Assembly (NCBI RefSeq): GCF_030816235.1
Contig: NZ_JAUSXT010000001.1
Location: 868,001-932,000 of the forward strand
Source of the DNA: Microbacterium sp. W4I4
GTDB taxonomy: Bacteria > Actinomycetota > Actinomycetes > Actinomycetales > Microbacteriaceae
DNA: 64,000 nt
Reading direction: 5' to 3'
The notes beneath the pieces were generated by a model. That model ran no database searches. It was not told the origin of the DNA and was given only the letters and a program-made list of their open reading frames with translations. The translations under genes and the position numbers were made by a program. Positions 46,960 through 55,138 of this stretch are shown here, piece after piece. Position 1 is the first letter of the stretch. Each line of letters opens with the position of its first letter.

Positions 46960-47486
46960 CCGCGGGGTACTCCACTGCACCGTCGCGGATGACCGCTCCC
47001 CGGCGTGAGCTCGGCCTCGGCGATCCGCCCGTCGGGCATGAGATGGCCGACGGGGATGCCGCGGGCCAGCAGGTGATCGGCGATGAGGCGTCGGTGGCAG
47101 CGCCACCAGACCGCCTCGGAGCACATCACGGCGGGCGGATGCTGCGCATTCGCCCGCTCGATGAGATCGTCGAGACCGCGGGCGAAGTCCGAACCCATCG
47201 CGTAGTCGGCGTAGTTGTGGAAGCTGCGGTTGCGCCAGAGTGCGTTCACCTCATCAGGCACGTCGTGCTGGATCGGCCGGCGGCCGGCGAGCTCGGCGAC
47301 GTGGGAATAGCGGATGCCGGCCTCGCCCAGGCTTGTGCTCAGGACGTCCTGGTTGAACCAGGGGTACCTGTCGGAGCCGGGCAGACGTCGCACATCGACG
47401 ATCGCGCCCACCTCGGCCTCTTTCAGCAGGGCGAGGAACTCGTCCAGCGGATGCGTGGAGTGGCCGACAGTGAGGATCTCAGTCAT
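46919..47486 (-). pseudogene. DUF488-domain protein gene with C-terminal frameshift
   Basis: From ATG 47486 the protein is a normal DUF488 member (TVGHSTHPLDEFLALLKE, IVDVRRLPGSDRYPWFN, VMCSEAVWWRCHRRLIADHLLARG, HLMPDGRIAEAELTPG). The family then usually continues VIRDGAVEYP. That sequence exists but in another frame (VIRDGAVEYPAATSPASAGS, stop at 46919-46921). Deleting one G from the GGGG run (CCCC on the plus strand, 46998-47001) restores it. Uncorrected, the frame runs on to 46806 with about 55 unrelated residues antisense to the SGNH gene. The function of DUF488 is unknown; the lost tail is short, so the protein may still work. It overlaps DUF2945 by 8 bp. Confidence 0.8.
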
Positions 47487-47694
47487 CGATGAGCGTCAGC
47501 GCACTGCCCTTGTGCGCGGCGACGTGGTCGGTCCTGTCGCTTTTGATCTCGTACTGCGGGTCGTCGTCACTCGCCCGGTGCGTGTGACCCTTGTAGTCGA
47601 AGTCGGCGGTGTGCACCTTCGAGATGCGGCCGCTCACGTGGCCCGCCTCGGAGTTCCACGTGACGTGATCCCCGACCCTGAAGTGCTTGCGCAT
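47479..47694 (-). CDS. DUF2945 (Tudor-like) small protein
   Basis: A 71-residue protein with the DUF2945/hypervirulence-associated Tudor-fold pattern: FRVGDHVTWNSEAGHVSGRISKV, then DFDYKGHTHRASDDDPQYEIKSDRTDHVAAHKGSAL. The fold is a small beta barrel; no function is known, and binding of nucleic acid or protein is a guess. It lies upstream of and overlaps the DUF488 gene on the same strand, so the two are cotranscribed. These two families are often neighbours in actinobacteria and proteobacteria. Confidence 0.88.
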   Translation of the reverse strand: MRKHFRVGDHVTWNSEAGHVSGRISKVHTADFDYKGHTHRASDDDPQYEIKSDRTDHVAAHKGSALTLIDD

Positions 47695-47798
47695 GGTGTG
47701 CTCCTCTCACCGTCCCTGAGCGCATTCTCACGCCGAGCGCGGCAGGAGACCAGCGGGTTGACAGACGCGCCGCTGCGGGGCGTCGGAGCACTCATACG

Positions 47799-47829
47799 AA
47801 GAGGGGCCGCCCTCCGGGCAGCCCCTCTT
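47799..47829 (-). terminator. Terminator downstream of tRNA-Arg
   Basis: AAGAGGGGCCGCCC (47799-47812) pairs with GGGCAGCCCCTCTT (47816-47829), with one mismatch in 14. It begins 8 bases after the tRNA 3' end on the minus strand. Confidence 0.8.
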
Positions 47830-47836
47830 GCGTTCG

Positions 47837-47909
47837 TGCCCCCGACAGGAGTCGAACCTGCGACCTACGGTACCGGAAACCGGCGCTCTATCCACTGAGC
47901 TACGGAGGC
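47837..47909 (-). tRNA. tRNA-Arg (anticodon CCG)
   Basis: A 73-base cloverleaf on the minus strand including discriminator A73. Acceptor stem GCCTCCG/CGGGGGC (one G-U pair), D arm GCTC-AGTGGATA-GAGC, anticodon loop TTCCGGT giving CCG, and T arm GCAGG-TTCGACT-CCTGT. The anticodon reads CGG, a common Arg codon in this GC-rich genome. The CCA end is not encoded. Confidence 0.95.
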
Positions 47910-47978
47910 GAACCCATCGAGCCTATCAGCTTCGGATCCCGATCCCGCGCACCGCGAAGCCCTCTGCAGCCGCAGGTT

Positions 47979-48365
47979 TCAGGCGATTCCGATGCTCACG
48001 GCGATGACGGCCAGCAGCGGCAGAACGCCCTGGACGGCGGCCGCGCGCAGCTTGGTGCCGTCGGACAGCACGAGCACGAGGGACGCGGCCAGCATCATGC
48101 CCGTCGCGGCGAGCACGAGGGTCGCGCCGACCGTCGTGGATCCGGCGATCACGAGCACCACGCCGAGGAGACCGGCGATCGCGAGGAACAGGTTGTAGAA
48201 GCCCTGGTTGAACGCGAGCGCGCGCGTCGTCTCGGCCTCCTCGGCGCTGCCCACGCCGAAGACGCGACGGGTGGCGGGATGCGTCCAGCGCACCGACTCC
48301 AGCACGAAGATGTAGACGTGGATCGCGGCGGCGAGGGCGGCGAAGACGAGGCCAGTGATCAGCAT
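47979..48365 (-). CDS. DUF1304 membrane protein
   Basis: A 128-residue protein with four transmembrane helices. The family signature is near the N-terminus (AAIHVYIFVLESVRWTHPATRRVFGV), followed by ALAFNQGFYNLFLAIAGLLGVVL. DUF1304 proteins are small integral membrane proteins of unknown role. GGAGGAG lies 8 bases before the ATG at 48365. It follows the CPBP-like gene on the same strand by 17 bp and could be cotranscribed with it. Confidence 0.88.
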   Translation of the reverse strand: MLITGLVFAALAAAIHVYIFVLESVRWTHPATRRVFGVGSAEEAETTRALAFNQGFYNLFLAIAGLLGVVLVIAGSTTVGATLVLAATGMMLAASLVLVLSDGTKLRAAAVQGVLPLLAVIAVSIGIA

Positions 48366-48382
48366 GTGCCGATTCTCCTCCG

Positions 48383-49249
48383 TCAGACGAGGAACACCGG
48401 GAGCAACCCGGGGTTGTGCGCATGCACGAGCACGGCGAAAACGACCGCGTCGAAGAGCAGATGCACCGTGACGACGTAGGCCAGCGAGTGGGTGCGCAGG
48501 AAGATCCAGCCCTGCAGCAGCGCGAACGGGATGGTGAGCGCCGGGCCCCATTCCCGGTAGCCGAGCTCCCACAGGAACGACACGAACACGATCATCTGCA
48601 GCATGTTCGCGAGCGCGTCCGGGAAGTGCCGGCGCAGCAGCGCGAACACCGTGCAGATGAAGAACAGCTCGTCCCAGATGCCGACAGCGCCGACCCCGAC
48701 GAAGAGCCGCGCGATCAGTTCGGGCGTGTCCACGACCGGCCAGTTCTCATAGACGCCGCTGGTGATGAAGTAGAACGGCAGGATCAGCCAGCCCAGCACC
48801 AGCACGGCGAGCAGCCAGCCCCACTGCCAGCGGTTCCAGCGCCGATGCGCCCGCCACGGGAACGAGATGGCTCGATCGCGGAATGCGAACCGCGACAGGA
48901 GGTAGGGAACGAGCACCGCTCCCCCGAGCGCGAGCGTGAAGCGCAGCATCGCGAGGTTGTCGAGCTGCGCCTCGAGCGAGATGGCGTGCACGATCAGCAT
49001 GCCGAGCGCGATCAGTGCGAGATCCCGGGTGAGCGACGGCATCCGCTTCTGCCCGATCTCCCACGTCGGCCGGCTTCCGACCGAGACGGTGACGGTCCGC
49101 GGCGCGCCCCGATCCACCAGCGCGGCCGATCCGACACCGACGGCGATCAGCGCCCAGCCGACCCAGGTCCAGCCGAGCACGAAGAACGCGGGCGCCGCCA
49201 GGCACACGAGCACGGCGGGGCCGAGCCGGCGCCAGGCTGCGGAGGTCAC
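48383..49249 (-). CDS. CPBP-like intramembrane protein, probably lacking protease residues
   Basis: A 288-residue polytopic protein with about eight helices. The C-terminal part resembles CPBP (Abi/CAAX-type) proteases: GIWDELFFICTVFALLRRHFPD, FVSFLWELG and HLLFDAVVFAVLVH. But the EExxxR motif is WDELFFI and the FxxxH motif has no His, so the glutamate/histidine site is incomplete. It may be an inactive relative or use another arrangement. The GTG start at 49249 overlaps the trmB stop (GTGA), so trmB, this gene and DUF1304 look like one unit. Confidence 0.75.
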   Translation of the reverse strand: MTSAAWRRLGPAVLVCLAAPAFFVLGWTWVGWALIAVGVGSAALVDRGAPRTVTVSVGSRPTWEIGQKRMPSLTRDLALIALGMLIVHAISLEAQLDNLAMLRFTLALGGAVLVPYLLSRFAFRDRAISFPWRAHRRWNRWQWGWLLAVLVLGWLILPFYFITSGVYENWPVVDTPELIARLFVGVGAVGIWDELFFICTVFALLRRHFPDALANMLQMIVFVSFLWELGYREWGPALTIPFALLQGWIFLRTHSLAYVVTVHLLFDAVVFAVLVHAHNPGLLPVFLV

Positions 49250-49971
49250 CCCCGCGGAACCCTGCGGTAGGCGAGGTCTCGGATGTCGCGACCCTTGGTG
49301 ATGCCCTTGCGTTCGAACGCGGTCATCACGCGCCCGTCGAAGCGCTCGGCCCACTCGCCGTCGAAGGCGCGCTCGAACTCCGGCGCGTCATCGAGCACCT
49401 CGCGCATCTGCAGCGCGTAGTCCTCCCAGTCGGTGGCGAGGCGAAGCACCCCGCCATCGGCCAGTGCGCGCGCAGCCGTCTCGGGGAAGCCCGGACGAAC
49501 CAGCCGTCGCTTGGTGTGGCGCTTCTTGTGCCACGGGTCGGGGAAGAAGATCCAGACCTCGGATGCCGCAGCCTCCGGCAGCAGCGTGGAGAGCACCTCG
49601 GGCGCGTTGGCCTCCACGAGGCGCAGGTTGCGCGCATCGGCCTTGTCTGCATCCAACATGGTGCGCGCGAGACCGGCTCGGAAGACCTCGACGGCCAGGA
49701 AGTCGGTGTCAGGATTCGCTGTGGCCGCGGCGATGATCGCGTGTCCCTGCCCGGAACCGATCTCCACGGTCAGCGGCGCGGTGCGTCCGTAGACGGATGC
49801 CGGCTCCAGCCGGGCTTCCGGGTGCACCGAGGTGAAGGCGACGTCGCGGGCGACGTCGAACAGGTAGAAGGGTGCGAGTTCTTCGAAGGCCCGCTCCTGA
49901 GCCTCGGACATGCGGCCGCTGCGGCGCACGAAGGAGACCGGTTCTTCACGGAAGGTGCGGGGTTCTGACAT
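49246..49971 (-). CDS. trmB: tRNA (guanine-N7-)-methyltransferase
   Basis: A 241-residue SAM enzyme that methylates G46 in the variable loop of tRNAs. The SAM loop VEIGSGQGHAIIAAA, AVEVFRAGLARTM and the catalytic segment VWIFFPDPWHKKRHTKRRLV are all present. The ATG at 49971 is chosen over a much longer open frame because a TACCCT hexamer lies exactly 6 bases before it and the family similarity begins just after. It is the first gene of the group with the CPBP-like gene. Confidence 0.96.
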   Translation of the reverse strand: MSEPRTFREEPVSFVRRSGRMSEAQERAFEELAPFYLFDVARDVAFTSVHPEARLEPASVYGRTAPLTVEIGSGQGHAIIAAATANPDTDFLAVEVFRAGLARTMLDADKADARNLRLVEANAPEVLSTLLPEAAASEVWIFFPDPWHKKRHTKRRLVRPGFPETAARALADGGVLRLATDWEDYALQMREVLDDAPEFERAFDGEWAERFDGRVMTAFERKGITKGRDIRDLAYRRVPRG

Positions 49972-49977
49972 CCCTCC

Positions 49978-49983
49978 AGGGTA
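49978..49983 (-). promoter_or_regulatory. -10 element of a leaderless promoter (trmB)
   Basis: TACCCT on the minus strand with 6 bases to the ATG at 49971. Confidence 0.5.
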
Positions 49984-50000
49984 TCCGCGGGATCTGCCGC

Positions 50001-50840
50001 TCATGAGACGGGATCCGTGACGAAGTCGATGAGCTCTTCGACCCGGCCGAGCAGCGACGGCTCCAGGTCGCGGAAGGTCGTCACGCGGGAGAGGATGCGC
50101 TGCCAGGCGCGGGCGATGTCGGCCTGTTCCTCGGCGGGCCAGCCGAACGCCCGGCAGATGCCCGTCTTCCAATCCGTGCCGCGCGGGATCTGCGGCCAGG
50201 CACGAATGCCCATCGCCGACGGCGTCACGCACTGCCAGACATCGATGAAGGGGTGGCCCACGATCTTCAGGTGCGCCCCGTGCGGGCCGCGCAGGATCTG
50301 CTCGACCATCCGGGTCTCCTTGGAGCCGGGCACGAGGTGATCGACCAGCACGCCGTAGCGGCGCTCGGCGCTCGGCGGCGCCTCCGTGAGCAGATCCTCC
50401 AGCAGGTCGATGCCCTGCAGGTACTCCACCACGACGCCCTCGACCCGCAGGTCGGCGCCCCACACCTTCTCGACGAGCTCGGCGTCGTGCCGACCCTCGA
50501 CGAGGATGCGACTGGGCAACGCGACCTTCGCGCGGTCGTCGGCGACGGTGAAGGAACCGGATGCGGTGCGCCGCGTGCCCTGTGGCTTCGCTGCGGGCAC
50601 GACCAGACGGACAGGCTTGCCCTCGACGAGGAAACCGCCGCCGAGCGGGAAGCTGCGCCGGCGCCCCTTCCAGTCCTCCAGCTCGACCAGTCCGGACTCC
50701 ACGCGGGTGATCGCGCCGCAGTAGCCGTCTTCGGCGACCTCGACGACGAGATCCATCTCGGCGGGCACGTCGCTCGCCTTCACGGTTCCGCGATCCCGCC
50801 ATCCTGCCGCGAGCACATCGCCGCCGTACCTGTCGTCCAT
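50001..50840 (-). CDS. DUF3097 family protein
   Basis: A 279-residue soluble protein conserved in actinobacteria. Typical segments are MDDRYGGDVLAAGWRDRGTVKA, GAITRVESGLVELEDWKGRRRSFPLGGGFLVEGKPVRL, SRILVEGRHDAELVEKVWGADLRVEGVVVEYLQGID and RYGVLVDHLVPGSKE. The centre looks like a Toprim-type fold (VEGRHDAE and LVDHLVPGSKE in place of the E and DxD motifs), which would fit a nucleic-acid role, but no function is proven. A TACGCT hexamer lies 7 bases before the ATG. It lies just upstream of trmB. Confidence 0.88.
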   Translation of the reverse strand: MDDRYGGDVLAAGWRDRGTVKASDVPAEMDLVVEVAEDGYCGAITRVESGLVELEDWKGRRRSFPLGGGFLVEGKPVRLVVPAAKPQGTRRTASGSFTVADDRAKVALPSRILVEGRHDAELVEKVWGADLRVEGVVVEYLQGIDLLEDLLTEAPPSAERRYGVLVDHLVPGSKETRMVEQILRGPHGAHLKIVGHPFIDVWQCVTPSAMGIRAWPQIPRGTDWKTGICRAFGWPAEEQADIARAWQRILSRVTTFRDLEPSLLGRVEELIDFVTDPVS

Positions 50841-50847
50841 GCCCTCC

Positions 50848-50853
50848 AGCGTA
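50848..50853 (-). promoter_or_regulatory. -10 element of a near-leaderless promoter (DUF3097)
   Basis: TACGCT on the minus strand with 7 bases to the ATG at 50840. Confidence 0.5.
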
Positions 50854-50918
50854 TGTGCCTCCGCTACGGGCGAACGGTGAAGGCCGTTCGGATGCTGTCG
50901 CGTGTCGGCCTCAATGCA

Positions 50919-50924
50919 TAGACT
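50919..50924 (+). promoter_or_regulatory. -10 element of the TPM-pspA operon
   Basis: TAGACT, about 6 bases before 50931. Unlike the leaderless genes, the start codon is further down (50963) and has its own ribosome-binding site (GGAGGG, 50951-50956), giving a leader of about 32 bases. Confidence 0.5.
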
Positions 50925-50962
50925 CGTGCCATGGGGAGCGGCTGCCGGTCGGAGGGATCACT

Positions 50963-53005
50963 ATGAGGAATCGGTGGCTGGCCATGGCCGCGATCGTGCT
51001 GGGCACGATCCTGGGCGGGCTCTCTCTGAGCGCGGCGTCCGCGACGGCTCCCGGGCCGCTCGACGGACCCATCACCGACCACAGCGATGTCGTCTCCGCC
51101 GCGGACCGCGAGCAGGCCGAGAGCACGCTCGCGAAGCTGCGCTCCGAGGCCGGCATCGACCTCTTCTTCGTGATGATCCCCCAGTACACCGACCCTTCGG
51201 TGATGGAGGACTGGACCACGGCGACCGCCCAGGGCAATGGCTTCCGCGCTGATCAGTATCTGATCTCGGTCGCCACCGAGGGTCGCACGTACACGATGTA
51301 CCGTCCCGATGACGGTCGCATGAGCACCTCCGAGCGCGACGACATCCTGTCCGCGATGCGCCCCGACCTCTCGGACAGCGACTTCAGCCATGCCGTCGTC
51401 GCCGGCGCCGACGAGGCGTACGACATCTACGTGCTGGCACCCCAGCGCGCCGCACAGGGATGGATGGTGTTCGGCATCATCGTCGTGATCGCGGTCATCG
51501 TGATCGTGTCCGTACTGCTGGTGCGCCGAGCACGCAAGCGCGCCGCGGAGAACGCGAAGCGCCAGGCGGCCCTCGCCCAGACCTCGCAGCAGGCCAGCAT
51601 CGCGCTCGTGCGCACCGACGACCTCGTCCGCACCAGCGAGCAGGAGATGGAGTACGCCCGCGCGCAGTTCGGCGACGACGTGATCGGCGAGTTCGTCACC
51701 GCTCTCGAGACGTCGCGCAAGAACCTCGACGAGGCGTTCTCCCTGCAGCAGAAACTCGACGACGAGATCCCCGACACCGATCAGCAGAAGCAGGAGTGGT
51801 ACGACCGCATCCTGCAGCTGTGCTCGGAGTCCACGCAGGTGCTCGAAGAACGCAAGGCCGACTTCGACGAACTGCGCAAGCTGGAGCAGAACGCGCCTGC
51901 CGCACTGGAGAACGTCCGGCAGCTGCGCGCTGCGGCCGGTGCCGAGGTCGACCGGGCAGATCAGATCCTCGCCGCGCTCACCTCGAGCTATGCCGCGGAC
52001 GCGTACTCGTCGGTCAGCGAGAATCCCGCTCAGGCACGCTCGCGCATCTCGTTCACCGACACGCAGATCCAGGCCGCCGAGCAGGCGCTGGCAGCCGGCA
52101 GCACCGGCGACGCCGCCGTCGCGGTACGCGCCGCCGAAGGCGCCGTGCAGCAGGCGACTCAACTCGAGGATGCCGTCGAGAAGCTGCAGAACGATCTCAA
52201 CGCCGCAGAGACCCGCGCGAAGGCGCTGATCGCCGATCTGAGCACCGATGTGCAGACCGCCCAGGCGCTGCCTGACGCGCAGGGCGCAGTCGCCCAGGCC
52301 GTATCCGCCACGCAGCAGGGCGTCCAGCAGGCACAGGGCGTGCTCGCGTCGACCGGGCGCGACCCGATCGCCGCGCTGCGCATCCTCGAGGCGGCGAACA
52401 CTTCGATCGACGCCGTCATCGCCCATGTGCGCGACGAGCAGGCGAAGATCGAGCACGCGCGCAGCATGCTCGCGGATGCCGTCCAGCGCGCCGACATCCA
52501 GATCTCCACCGCCGAGCAGTTCATCCAGAACAACCGCGGCGGCGTCTCCTCCCCGGCACGCACCCGCCTGTCCCAGGCGCAGGCCGCGGTGACGGAGGCG
52601 CGTCGTATCGCCCAGTCCGACCCGGTGCAGGCGCTCGCGCAGGCTCAGAACGCGGACCGGCTCGCCAGCGACGCACTGCGTCTCGCCCAGAACGATGTCA
52701 ACAGCTGGGGCGGTGGCGGCTTCGGCGGCGGCGGTCGCGGCAACGACAACCTCGGTGCACTCCTCGGCGGCATCCTCATCGGTCAGGCCACCGGCCGCGG
52801 CGGAGGCGGCTGGGGCGGCGGCGGAGGCGGAGGCGGAGGCGGAGGCGGCATCTTCGGCGGTGGCGGGGGCGGCTTCGGCGGCAGCAGCGGCGGAGGCGGA
52901 TTCTTCGGCGGCGGAGGCAGCGGCGGAGGCGGCTTCTCCGTCGGCGGGTTCGGCGGCGGAGGCGGTGGCTTCGGCGGCAGCAGCGGAGGCGGAGGCGCAT
53001 TCTGA
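50963..53005 (+). CDS. TPM-domain envelope protein with coiled-coil and Gly-rich tail
   Basis: A 680-residue protein. A signal peptide or anchor (about 1-29) leads to an extracytoplasmic TPM domain (about 35-160; ITDHSDVVSAADREQAESTL, GIDLFFVMIPQYT). One transmembrane helix (about 170-192, GWMVFGIIVVIAVIVIVSVLL) is followed by a long cytoplasmic helical region rich in Ala/Gln/Glu (about 200-585). The end (about 590-680) is almost pure Gly with Ser and Phe. TPM proteins with Gly-rich tails are linked to membrane stress. pspA follows directly, as in other actinobacteria, so this may be the membrane partner of PspA. Its activity is unknown. Confidence 0.87.
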   Translation: MRNRWLAMAAIVLGTILGGLSLSAASATAPGPLDGPITDHSDVVSAADREQAESTLAKLRSEAGIDLFFVMIPQYTDPSVMEDWTTATAQGNGFRADQYLISVATEGRTYTMYRPDDGRMSTSERDDILSAMRPDLSDSDFSHAVVAGADEAYDIYVLAPQRAAQGWMVFGIIVVIAVIVIVSVLLVRRARKRAAENAKRQAALAQTSQQASIALVRTDDLVRTSEQEMEYARAQFGDDVIGEFVTALETSRKNLDEAFSLQQKLDDEIPDTDQQKQEWYDRILQLCSESTQVLEERKADFDELRKLEQNAPAALENVRQLRAAAGAEVDRADQILAALTSSYAADAYSSVSENPAQARSRISFTDTQIQAAEQALAAGSTGDAAVAVRAAEGAVQQATQLEDAVEKLQNDLNAAETRAKALIADLSTDVQTAQALPDAQGAVAQAVSATQQGVQQAQGVLASTGRDPIAALRILEAANTSIDAVIAHVRDEQAKIEHARSMLADAVQRADIQISTAEQFIQNNRGGVSSPARTRLSQAQAAVTEARRIAQSDPVQALAQAQNADRLASDALRLAQNDVNSWGGGGFGGGGRGNDNLGALLGGILIGQATGRGGGGWGGGGGGGGGGGGIFGGGGGGFGGSSGGGGFFGGGGSGGGGFSVGGFGGGGGGFGGSSGGGGAF

Positions 53006-53080
53006 ACCGCGTTCACCTCTGACACCAGACACATTCCTACACACGTCACGACAACCATCCGATAAGAAAAGGAATCACAA

Positions 53081-53818
53081 ATGGCCAAGGAATCCATCTT
53101 CGGACGCATCTCCACGCTCGTCCGTGCGAACATCAACTCGCTCCTCGACCAGGCCGAGGACCCGCAGAAGATGATCGATCAGCTCGTCCGCGACTACACG
53201 AACAACATCGCGGATGCCGAGTCGGCGATCGCCGAGACGATCGGCAACCTGCGTCTGCTCGAGCGCGACCACGAGGAAGACGTCCGCTCCGCAGGAGAGT
53301 GGGGCAACAAGGCACTGGCCGCCAGCCGCAAGGCCGATGAGCTTCGCGGCTCGGGCAGCACCGCGGATGCCGACAAGTTCGACAGCCTCGCCAAGATCGC
53401 CCTGCAGCGCCAGATCAGCTCGGAGCGCGAGGCCCGCGCCTCGGAGCCGCAGATCGCGTCGCAGACCGAGATCGTCGACAAGCTCAAGAGCGGCCTGAAC
53501 GGCATGAAGGACAAGCTCGGCGAGCTCAAGACCAAGCGCAGCGAGCTGCTCGCACGCGCCAAGGTCGCCGAGGCCCAGACCAAGGTGCAGGACGCCATCG
53601 GCTCGATCAACGTGCTCGACCCGACCAGCGAGCTCGGTCGTTTCGAGGACAAGATCCGCCGCCAGGAAGCACTCGCCCAGGGCAAGGCGGAGATCGCGGC
53701 CTCGTCCCTCGACGCGCAGTTCGAGAGCCTCGAGGACCTCGGCGAGCTCACCGAGGTGGAAGCCCGCCTCGCCGAGCTCAAGTCGGGCAAGCCGCAGGCA
53801 GCCATCGAATCAGAGTGA
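53081..53818 (+). CDS. pspA: PspA/IM30 family protein
   Basis: A 245-residue coiled-coil protein. It begins with the amphipathic helix and ESCRT-III-like start (SIFGRISTLVRANINSLLDQAEDPQKMIDQLVRDYTNNIADAES) and continues as long helices. PspA assembles on the inner face of the membrane and protects it under stress. The start follows AAAAGGAATCAC. It lies 75 bp after the TPM gene with no terminator between, so the two form an operon ended by the hairpin at 53825. Confidence 0.95.
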   Translation: MAKESIFGRISTLVRANINSLLDQAEDPQKMIDQLVRDYTNNIADAESAIAETIGNLRLLERDHEEDVRSAGEWGNKALAASRKADELRGSGSTADADKFDSLAKIALQRQISSEREARASEPQIASQTEIVDKLKSGLNGMKDKLGELKTKRSELLARAKVAEAQTKVQDAIGSINVLDPTSELGRFEDKIRRQEALAQGKAEIAASSLDAQFESLEDLGELTEVEARLAELKSGKPQAAIESE

Positions 53819-53824
53819 TCGGAC

Positions 53825-53853
53825 GGGCGGATGCCGCACTCCGGCATCCGCCC
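53825..53853 (+). terminator. Terminator of the TPM-pspA operon
   Basis: GGGCGGATGCCG (53825-53836) pairs perfectly with CGGCATCCGCCC (53842-53853) around a 5-base loop. It begins 6 bases after the pspA stop. Confidence 0.8.
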
Positions 53854-53876
53854 CTCCCTCCTCAGAGCTGGATCCC

Positions 53877-54683
53877 ATGACCCGATTCCTCATCGTCCCG
53901 CAGTGGCAGGGCTCCCCTGCCGCCCGCGCCATGCTTCTGGTCGACGGCGCGAACGCGATCGCCGGCGATCTGCCGCGCAAGGACACCACCGTGCTGGACG
54001 TGCCCCTCGAAGCCGGCGAGTCGCTGGGCACCGGCGTGCGGCGACTCAGCTCGCTGCTGCGGGTGCGCGACCTGGTCGCTGAGAACATGTCGGATGCCGG
54101 TGAGCAGACCGTCCTGATCGGCGGCGACTGCAGCGTGACCGCGTTCGCGCTCTCGGCCGTCGACCACGCGGACACCGCCGTGCTCTGGTGCGATGCGCAC
54201 CCCGATCTCAACGATCCCTCCACGTCCCCCTCCGGCTCGTTCTCCGGGATGGCCCTGCGCGCGGTTCTCGGAGAGGGCGAGCCTCAGCTGGCGCTCTCCC
54301 CGGCGGTTCCCGCCGAGCACGTCGTCCTGCTCGGCGCTCGCAGCATCGACGAGAGCGAGCAGGATCCGCTCTCATCGATCACGACCCTCACCCCCGAGGA
54401 CGCGCAGGACCCGGATGCCGTCGTCGCAGCGGTGCGCGCCACCGGCGCCACACGGGTCTGGGTGCACATCGACGTCGATGTGATCGACCCTGCGGAATTC
54501 GAGGGCGTCTCCGAAGCCGCCCCGTTCGGCGTATCCACCAGTGCGCTGGTGTCGGCGATCAAGCAGGTTCGAGCCGAGTTCCCCCTCGCGGGGGCGACGA
54601 TCTCGGGATTCGCCCCGCGCAGCCCCGCCCATGCCGTGCAGGACATGGGTGCGATCCTGCGACTCATCGGCGCCGTGGCGTGA
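53877..54683 (+). CDS. Arginase/agmatinase (ureohydrolase) family protein
   Basis: A 268-residue binuclear-manganese hydrolase family member. The metal motifs are GGDCS (82-86), DAHPDLN (106-112) and HIDVDVIDP (about 197-203). In classical arginases the first motif is GGDHS and its His binds Mn-A; here Cys takes that place, a variant seen in some ureohydrolases. The substrate is unknown; the protein is shorter than arginase (about 300) and lacks obvious arginine-specific loops. Its stop overlaps the start of the next gene (GTGA), so the two are coupled. Confidence 0.85.
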   Translation: MTRFLIVPQWQGSPAARAMLLVDGANAIAGDLPRKDTTVLDVPLEAGESLGTGVRRLSSLLRVRDLVAENMSDAGEQTVLIGGDCSVTAFALSAVDHADTAVLWCDAHPDLNDPSTSPSGSFSGMALRAVLGEGEPQLALSPAVPAEHVVLLGARSIDESEQDPLSSITTLTPEDAQDPDAVVAAVRATGATRVWVHIDVDVIDPAEFEGVSEAAPFGVSTSALVSAIKQVRAEFPLAGATISGFAPRSPAHAVQDMGAILRLIGAVA

Positions 54684-55123
54684 ACGCCGACTGGCGCGGC
54701 GAGGCGGAGCGCATCCTGGTGCGAGGACGTCGCTCGGATCGGCGCATCCCTGCATTCCTGCTGCGTTCGCCGATCAGTCGCCTCGGCTACTGGTGGGGCA
54801 CTTCGGTCGGCTGGGTGTGGGGGTCGCTCTGGAGCACCGGCCCTGTCGAACGTCGGGGCGGACTGTGGGTGTTCCGTGGTCTTCCGCAGTGGTCGTACGG
54901 TCGCGGGGGCGTGTGCGTGGGAGGCTGCTACCTGACCGGTGACATCGAACCGTCCGACGCGGTGCTCCGGCATGAGGCGGTGCACAAGCAGCAGTGGTTG
55001 CGATACGGCTTCCTGATGCCGTTCCTCTACCTGTTCGCAGGCCGCGACGCGCTGCGGAATCGCTTCGAGATCGAAGCCGGGCTCGAAGACGGCGGGTACG
55101 TCCGCCGCACGTCGCAGCGCTGA
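54680..55123 (+). CDS. Small HEAVH-motif putative zinc protein
   Basis: A 147-residue protein of no named family. It contains a hydrophobic but short region (LGYWWGTSVGWVWGSLW), then LRHEAVHKQQWLRYG with an HExxH motif (His98-Glu99-His102) and, about 27 residues later, RNRFEIEAGLEDGGY with acidic residues that could be the third zinc ligand, as in gluzincin-like peptidases. Two Cys (GGVCVGGC) could form a disulfide or bind metal. Peptidase activity is inferred only from the motif. The GTG at 54680 overlaps the arginase-like stop. Confidence 0.6.
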   Translation: MNADWRGEAERILVRGRRSDRRIPAFLLRSPISRLGYWWGTSVGWVWGSLWSTGPVERRGGLWVFRGLPQWSYGRGGVCVGGCYLTGDIEPSDAVLRHEAVHKQQWLRYGFLMPFLYLFAGRDALRNRFEIEAGLEDGGYVRRTSQR

Positions 55124-55138
55124 CGAGGTCGCCGCGGG

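Noticed and set aside
52700..53000. Dense GGC/GGA repeats that could be taken for a repeat locus
   Set aside because: They encode the Gly-rich tail of the TPM protein in frame; no separate repeat element is needed.
50864..53044. 726-codon minus-strand open frame opposite the TPM gene
   Set aside because: Low-complexity shadow of the Ala/Gly-rich gene on the other strand, with no recognisable domain.
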